A stretch of DNA of 10,122 nucleotides from Candidatus Rokuibacteriota bacterium (lineage in GTDB: Bacteria; Methylomirabilota; Methylomirabilia; Rokubacteriales; CSP1-6), in NCBI GenBank assembly GCA_016206385.1, contig JACQRS010000123.1:1-10122 (forward strand), given 5' to 3'. The position numbers were made by a program, and so were the translations under genes. Below the pieces are notes generated by a model, which saw only the letters and a list, made by a program, of their open reading frames with translations, was not told where the DNA came from and searched no databases. This document shows positions 6,660 to 10,122 of the stretch, piece after piece; within the stretch, counting starts at the first letter, position 1; the number at the start of each line of letters is the position of its first letter.

Positions 6660-8161
6660 GAGTGCGCGGACCCGGACTCGTCGCCGGAGGCAAGCGCCTC
6701 GGCGACGCAACGAAGGACTTCGTCCAGCTGAAACGGCTTGGCGAGGACGAAGTCCACCCGGCTGGCGACCAACTGGGCCGGTTCAATCTGACTCGCCCAG
6801 CCCGTGATGAACCCCACCGGGCGGTGGCTCCGCCGCTTCAGGATCTCCGCGACCTCCCAGCCCGACATCCCCGGCATCGCGATGTCGGTGAGCACGAGGT
6901 CGAAGCCGTCGGCCTCCCACTCCGCCAGGCCCGTTGGCCCGTCGGCGGCCTCCACCACCGTATGGCCCTGGGCCTGCAGGAACTCCCGGAGAACAGCCCG
7001 CACCTCGGGCTCGTCGTCGATGATGAGGATCTTCCCGCGGCGGGGCGACCACGGGCGGGACACCTGCGCTTCTTCCGCGACGGCATCCGCCCGGACCGGA
7101 AAGCGCAGGGTGAAGGTGGTCCCCTTGCCCTCCTCGCTGTCGAGCGTGATCTCGCCGCGGTGGCGCTGGACGATTCCCCAGACGACGCTCAGGCCCAGCC
7201 CGGTTCCGCGCGTCCCCTTCGTCGTGAAGAAGGGCTCGAAGGCCCGCCGGCGCACCTCCGGCGACATGCCGCGGCCGGTGTCCTCGACCGTGACCCGGGC
7301 CCGGTCGCCCTCCTGAGCAGCGGTGAGGCGCAGCTGCCCGCCCTGAGGCATGGCCTCCAGGGCATTTAGGACGAGGTTCGTGAAGGCCTCCCTGAGCTCT
7401 ACGGGATCGCCTGCGATCGGGGGCACGGGCTCCGCCTGGATCACGATCTCGTGGGTCGCGCCCACCGCCTCGGATCTGTGCTCCCAGCTCGTCCGTGTCA
7501 GCTCGCGGACCTCTCCCAGGATCTCGCCGAGATCCAGCCGCACGTGGGGATGGGCGGAGCGGGTGCGGGTGAAATCCTGGATCTGCTGAACCGTACGCGC
7601 CCCCTCCAGCGCCGCCTGCTCGATGACGCGAAGCTGGCGCATGAGACTGCGCTCGATCCCCTCCAGGCGCAGGAGCAGCTGGGTCCGGCCGAGGATCGCG
7701 GTCAGCATGTTGTTGAAGTCGTTTGCGAGCCCGCTCGCAAGCTGGCCGAAGGCCCTGAGCCGCTCCGCCTGGATCAGGCGCTCCTGCGCCACCTGAAGCT
7801 GGCGGTTGGCGGTGATCGTGTCGTGCAGGAGGTCCCAGAAGAAGCGCAAGCTGCCCGCTCCGATGACCTCCACGCCCGCCGGCTTGGCGCGCAGCAGCTC
7901 GTTCAGGACAGCGGAGCGGCCCGTGACCTCGAGGACCAGGTCCACAGGGTAGGCGAACACGTCCAGGTGATGCGTGGCGGTGGGAATCCCGCGGGCCTTG
8001 GCGATCGCCAGCGCCGGCGCATCCGGGCGCGGATCCACAACCACCGCGACCTCACCGACCGGCCAGGCGAGGATGAGGTCGAGGAGGGCTGAGCCACCCT
8101 TTCCGCCCCCTACGATCCCGATCCGCACCTGCCCTGAAGATTGATCCGCGCCGAGCTTCAT
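6656..8161 (-). CDS. Rossmann-domain / histidine kinase / receiver fusion with Asn in place of the phosphoacceptor His
   Basis: This is a 501-residue soluble protein. Residues 12-115 look like an NAD(P)-binding Rossmann fold (IGIVGGGKGG, a G-x-G-x-x-G loop at 18-23, then VVVDPRPDAP). A coiled linker (115-138) leads to a HisKA-like helix whose H-box reads QLASGLANDFNNMLTAILG: position 147 is Asn (codon AAC at 7723-7721) where NtrB-like kinases have His. The HATPase_c domain looks intact: N-box NLVLNALEAMP (262-272), DTGRGMS with D294, FEPFFTTKG and GTGLGLSVVWG. The C-terminal receiver (377-495) has the acidic pair D382/D383, phosphoacceptor D426 in LTDIAMPGMSG, T453 and K475. The ATG at 8161 has AAAGGG about 9 nt upstream. 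It is first in a tight four-gene unit. It may be a redox- or nucleotide-responsive regulator that works without autophosphorylation, or a recently inactivated kinase. Confidence 0.9.
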   Translation of the reverse strand: MKLGADQSSGQVRIGIVGGGKGGSALLDLILAWPVGEVAVVVDPRPDAPALAIAKARGIPTATHHLDVFAYPVDLVLEVTGRSAVLNELLRAKPAGVEVIGAGSLRFFWDLLHDTITANRQLQVAQERLIQAERLRAFGQLASGLANDFNNMLTAILGRTQLLLRLEGIERSLMRQLRVIEQAALEGARTVQQIQDFTRTRSAHPHVRLDLGEILGEVRELTRTSWEHRSEAVGATHEIVIQAEPVPPIAGDPVELREAFTNLVLNALEAMPQGGQLRLTAAQEGDRARVTVEDTGRGMSPEVRRRAFEPFFTTKGTRGTGLGLSVVWGIVQRHRGEITLDSEEGKGTTFTLRFPVRADAVAEEAQVSRPWSPRRGKILIIDDEPEVRAVLREFLQAQGHTVVEAADGPTGLAEWEADGFDLVLTDIAMPGMSGWEVAEILKRRSHRPVGFITGWASQIEPAQLVASRVDFVLAKPFQLDEVLRCVAEALASGDESGSAHS

Positions 8162-8224
8162 CCGTGGTTTCCCTTTCTGCCCTCCCGTCGATCCAGACTG
8201 CTACAGGGCTGAGCAACTACACCA

Positions 8225-8230
8225 CATTGT
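8225..8230 (-). promoter_or_regulatory. Possible -10 box upstream of the kinase/peptide unit
   Basis: The minus strand reads TACAAT (5 of 6 to TATAAT) about 65 nt upstream of the kinase start. No good -35 lies at 16-18 nt. The box sits inside an imperfect palindrome, CTACA-ATGTGG-TGTAG (8232-8217), which could be an operator and might explain the weak -35 if an activator is needed. The call is tentative. Confidence 0.35.
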
Positions 8231-8315
8231 AGCGCCTCTCCGATGAAGACGCGAGCCTGGCGGGAGTCCGCAGGCAGAACGCGGCCAGTCCTTAGTCCGA
8301 TCGGTGGAGGAGAGC

Positions 8316-8337
8316 TGGTGACCCCGGCGGGATTCGA
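8316..8337 (-). other. tRNA 3'-end-like segment (T-loop through CCA), possible attachment-site remnant
   Basis: Read on the minus strand, TCGAATCCCGCCGGGGTCACCA looks like the 3' end of a tRNA gene: T-loop end, T-stem 3' strand, acceptor strand, discriminator A and encoded CCA. The bases 5' of it do not continue a tRNA. GGTCG cannot pair properly with CCCGC, and no D or anticodon arm follows. Such 3'-terminal pieces are what tyrosine recombinases duplicate when elements integrate into tRNA genes, so this may be one end of an old integration. No integrase is visible. Confidence 0.45.
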
Positions 8338-8482
8338 CCGACCTTGGACACAGGAATTTCAAGGGGTTATGCGGACGGCGTGCGCGTCCAGGGAATCGAG
8401 ATCCCCTCGAGCCGTTTAGACCGTATCGGGGTCGTCGTGTGCCCGGCTAAATGGTGTTCGTTTCCGCCTGGGCTTTCTCTGG

Positions 8483-8626
8483 TTCGGCAAGGTCGAGGCC
8501 ATCAACGGCAACATCCGAGCCATGCTCCGGCGTGGGCGCGGCTACCGGAATCACGAGTCCTTGCTCCTCAGAGTGCAAAAGGCTACGCGGAGCGGCGCCG
8601 TCTCAGGAGAGCGGCATGAACACTGA
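8483..8626 (+). mobile_element. C-terminal remnant of an ISL3-type (IS204/IS1001/IS1096/IS1165) transposase
   Basis: This plus-strand frame has no start codon of its own and reads FGKVEAINGNIRAMLRRGRG, then YRNHESLLLRVQKATRSG, ending at a TGA at 8624-8626. The block with V-E-A-I-N-G-N-I and R-R-G-R-G-Y-R-N is the characteristic C-terminal end of ISL3-family DDE transposases. The frame is closed by a stop at 8417-8419, and the codons between there and 8483 do not resemble the family. Only about 47 of some 400 residues remain, so the element is dead. No inverted repeat could be recognised. It is the only clear plus-strand coding trace in the window and marks past insertion between the HU gene and the peptide unit. 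Confidence 0.72.
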
Positions 8627-8678
8627 GTCCGTTACAGATTCTGTGGTAGAGCGGGTTTGTCATGAGGTGCGAAATACG

Positions 8679-8706
8679 CGCCGGATCCGGCTCACCTCGG
8701 CCGGCG
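8679..8706. repeat. Nested inverted repeats downstream of the HU gene
   Basis: A perfect 12-bp palindrome GCCGGATCCGGC (8680-8691) overlaps a second pair, CGCCGG (8679-8684) against CCGGCG (8701-8706). It lies about 60 nt past the HU stop on the transcribed side. It could act as a hairpin at the HU transcript end, but no T-run follows, so terminator function is only a guess. Confidence 0.3.
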
Positions 8707-8765
8707 TTATGGATCTCAGGCTTGAGCTGTCGCCAGGGCCTCTGATCTCCACCCCTCGGTTGCCA

Positions 8766-9050
8766 TTACTTCCCAAGCACTGCGTCTTTTAGGGTCTTTG
8801 CCACTCTGAACCTCAGGACCCGTTTGGCCGGAATTTTGATCGGTTCGCCGGTCTGCGGGTTGCGCCCCATGCGGGCTTTCCGGTGGACCAGGACTAGCCT
8901 GCCGAATCCAGGGAGGACGAAGCCGGTCTTGGCCTCTTTGGTCGCCAGAGTCATCAGGGTGTCCAGGACCATTTTCACCTGCTTCTTCGAAAGCTCCGAC
9001 TTCTGGGCGAGATAGACAATGATGGCGGCCTTGGTCATCATCTTTGCCAT
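8766..9050 (-). CDS. HU-family DNA-binding protein
   Basis: This is a histone-like DNA-bending protein of 94 residues, the standard HU/IHF size. The N-terminal helices read MAKMMTKAAIIVYLAQKSEL, then SKKQVKMVLDTLMTLATKEA. The beta part has FVLPGFGRLVLVHRKARMGRN and the arm tip NPQTGEPIKIPAK with the HU/IHF signature Gly, Asn, Pro, Thr-Gly and Ile-Pro positions. The C-terminus (RFRVAKTLKDAVLGK) closes the fold. The ATG at 9050 has GAGGAGG 8 nt upstream, which decides against the longer in-frame start at 9116. It is monocistronic, with its own strong promoter. The basic arm is Arg/Lys rich. Whether it forms homodimers (HU) or pairs with another subunit (IHF) cannot be told. Confidence 0.95.
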   Translation of the reverse strand: MAKMMTKAAIIVYLAQKSELSKKQVKMVLDTLMTLATKEAKTGFVLPGFGRLVLVHRKARMGRNPQTGEPIKIPAKRVLRFRVAKTLKDAVLGK

Positions 9051-9160
9051 AAGTGCGTCCTCCTCTGTTCCTACTGCTCCCCACTCTAACGCTCGGTTCC
9101 GATCGCTCGAACTCAACGCTCGATGCGGAGGCAGGGATGCACAAAGGGGTCTGCGGGCAA

Positions 9161-9189
9161 GTTACAGCACACAACACAACCGATGTCAA
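9161..9189 (-). promoter_or_regulatory. Sigma70 promoter of the HU gene
   Basis: On the minus strand a perfect -35 TTGACA (9189-9184) and an extended -10 TGC-TGTAAC (9169-9161) are separated by a 17-nt spacer. Transcription would start near 9154, giving a leader of about 100 nt before the HU start codon. This is the best promoter match seen in the window and fits an abundantly made protein. Confidence 0.75.
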
Positions 9190-9197
9190 TGGAAGCC

Positions 9198-9507
9198 TGC
9201 CGTCTTGCCGTCTGGAAGAGGGCGTGTCATCCGTGAAATGATGGTTGCGGGGGGCCCGCACTTACCGATATCGCTAACTCTGGCCTTTCAGGGTGACCTC
9301 ATTTAGCCTGCAACGCGCCAACCACACTTTTCACCCAACGCCAGGGGGGTGGCCAAGCCAGGCGCTCCTTGCCCGGCGCATTTCTTCCTCCGTGCCGCCG
9401 AGAACAATCTGGCTCCTACTGCGCCGCTATTGGCCGCACATTCGGCAACGCCTTGCCATTAACGCACCGACCAAAGCCGGCAGGTCACGTGCAGGCGCGA
9501 CGGGTCA
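9198..9507. other. Gene-poor stretch between cpoB and the HU promoter
   Basis: I find no supported gene, RNA or mobile element here. Base use is less GC-biased than in the flanking genes. A small perfect stem, GGCAA-CGCC-TTGCC (9444-9457), lies about 50 nt past the cpoB stop and could be part of its transcript end, but it has no T-run. Confidence 0.4.
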
Positions 9508-10122
9508 CTACCGCCTTTGAGGGGAGCGCTCCGCAAGCAGACTCTTGGCGCGTCTCGCCTCGGCGCTGGCTGGGTGCTCCCGAATGAGCCGCTCCCATGT
9601 GCTTCGCGCCGCCCCTGCGTTCCCTAAGGCGCGGTAGCATAGACCGACCTTCAGGAGGGCGTCCGGTGCCTTAGGGCCTTGGGCAGCGCGGTCGAGCAGC
9701 TTCAGGAATTCCCCCAACGCGAGCTCAAACTCCCGAAGCGCATAATAGCTCTCTGCAAGCAAGTGCTGGGCGTCCTCGGCATGCTTGTGGTCGGGAAAGT
9801 GGACGAGGAACTGGACCAAACCAGAAATGGCGCCGTAGAAGTCGCGGCCTCGGTAGCTGCTCACGGCCGAGTTGTAGAGCGCGTCGGCGGAACCGACGGA
9901 AGAAGGCAGCTCCCGTGTGGGCGGCCGGGTCTCAGTGAGTCTTCCGATTTGTGCCACGACGCCGTCCACGGCATCTTTGACCGCGCGACCCAGCCTGTCC
10001 GCCTCCTCCTGACGGCGACTGAGCTGAGAGAGTTCGTCTCGGATCGCACGCGTGTCGAGAACGATCTTGGCCAATTCTCGTGTAGTCGCTTCCTGGTTTC
10101 GCTTGAGCTCCTCCACTTGCCC
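9508..10122 (-). CDS. cpoB: Tol-Pal system protein CpoB/YbgF (5' end off the window)
   Basis: This is a periplasmic protein that links the Tol-Pal machine to cell-wall synthesis. The visible 204 codons start inside a coiled-coil region (EELKRNQEATTRELAKIVLD, heptad-like up to about RLTETR) and pass a Pro-rich linker (RPPTRELPSS). They then enter a C-terminal TPR domain that opens with ADALYNSAVSSYRGRDFYGA and continues FPDHKHAEDAQHLLAESYYAL, PDALLKVGLCYRALGNAGAA and FxxLI-type third repeats ending SLLAERSPQRR. This matches the YbgF C-terminal TPR architecture. The frame runs through the right edge; GTG 10116 is inside the gene, and the signal peptide and trimerisation start lie outside. In most genomes pal and tolB stand just upstream, which would be to the right of this window. 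Confidence 0.9.
   Translation of the reverse strand, partial: GQVEELKRNQEATTRELAKIVLDTRAIRDELSQLSRRQEEADRLGRAVKDAVDGVVAQIGRLTETRPPTRELPSSVGSADALYNSAVSSYRGRDFYGAISGLVQFLVHFPDHKHAEDAQHLLAESYYALREFELALGEFLKLLDRAAQGPKAPDALLKVGLCYRALGNAGAARSTWERLIREHPASAEARRAKSLLAERSPQRR

Noticed and set aside
8316..8395. Complete tRNA gene on the minus strand
   Set aside because: Only the 3' 22 nt fit. The T-stem 5' strand does not pair, and no anticodon arm, D-arm or 5' acceptor strand can be placed.
9340..9440. Short minus-strand frame reading VLGGTEEEMRRARSAWLG with GGAGG before an internal ATG
   Set aside because: It looks protein-like and has a Shine-Dalgarno-like run, but it is only about 30 codons between stops and matches no family I can name. 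It could be a gene remnant.
1..10122. CRISPR array, toxin-antitoxin pair or restriction-modification genes
   Set aside because: I saw no regularly spaced repeats and no motifs of these systems on either strand.

Overview
The window is GC-rich bacterial chromosome, and every intact gene I can support reads on the minus strand. Codon use, the HU variant and the gene content suggest an uncultivated, high-GC, Gram-negative soil or subsurface bacterium of the Rokubacteria/Methylomirabilota or deltaproteobacterial kind. That placement is inference from general resemblance only. A Gram-negative cell is supported by the CpoB/YbgF gene of the Tol-Pal system and by a periplasmic binding protein.

Left part (1-4410): a branched-chain amino-acid type (HAAT/Liv) ABC importer operon, transcribed right to left as livK-livH-livM-livG-livF. 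The last gene is cut by the left edge. Spacing is tight: 3 nt between livH and livM, a 4-nt ATGA overlap between livM and livG, and an 11-nt overlap between livG and livF. The one larger gap, after the binding-protein gene, holds a strong hairpin that probably sets the usual excess of binding protein over membrane and ATPase subunits. The substrate cannot be read from sequence.

Middle part (4661-8161): a compact four-gene unit that looks like an unusual peptide (RiPP-like) system. In transcription order it encodes (1) a Rossmann-domain/histidine-kinase/receiver fusion, (2) an 82-residue peptide resembling nitrile-hydratase-leader-type (NHLP clan) precursor proteins, (3) a stand-alone cyclic-nucleotide-binding domain protein, and (4) a membrane protein with a PqqD-like domain (the RiPP recognition fold) joined to a peptide zinc metalloprotease-like (M50-like) membrane domain. 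Two key catalytic residues are replaced, each by a single base change from the usual codon. The kinase H-box has Asn for the phosphoacceptor His, and the protease HExxH reads H-Q-I-L-H. The other catalytic and binding motifs of both proteins look intact. This is the most interesting part of the window.

Right part (8162-10122): a gene-poor stretch with traces of mobile DNA (a 22-nt tRNA 3'-end-like segment and the C-terminal stub of an ISL3-type transposase), then an HU-family DNA-binding protein gene with a very good sigma70 promoter, a 310-nt stretch with nothing convincing, and the 3' part of cpoB (ybgF) cut by the right edge.
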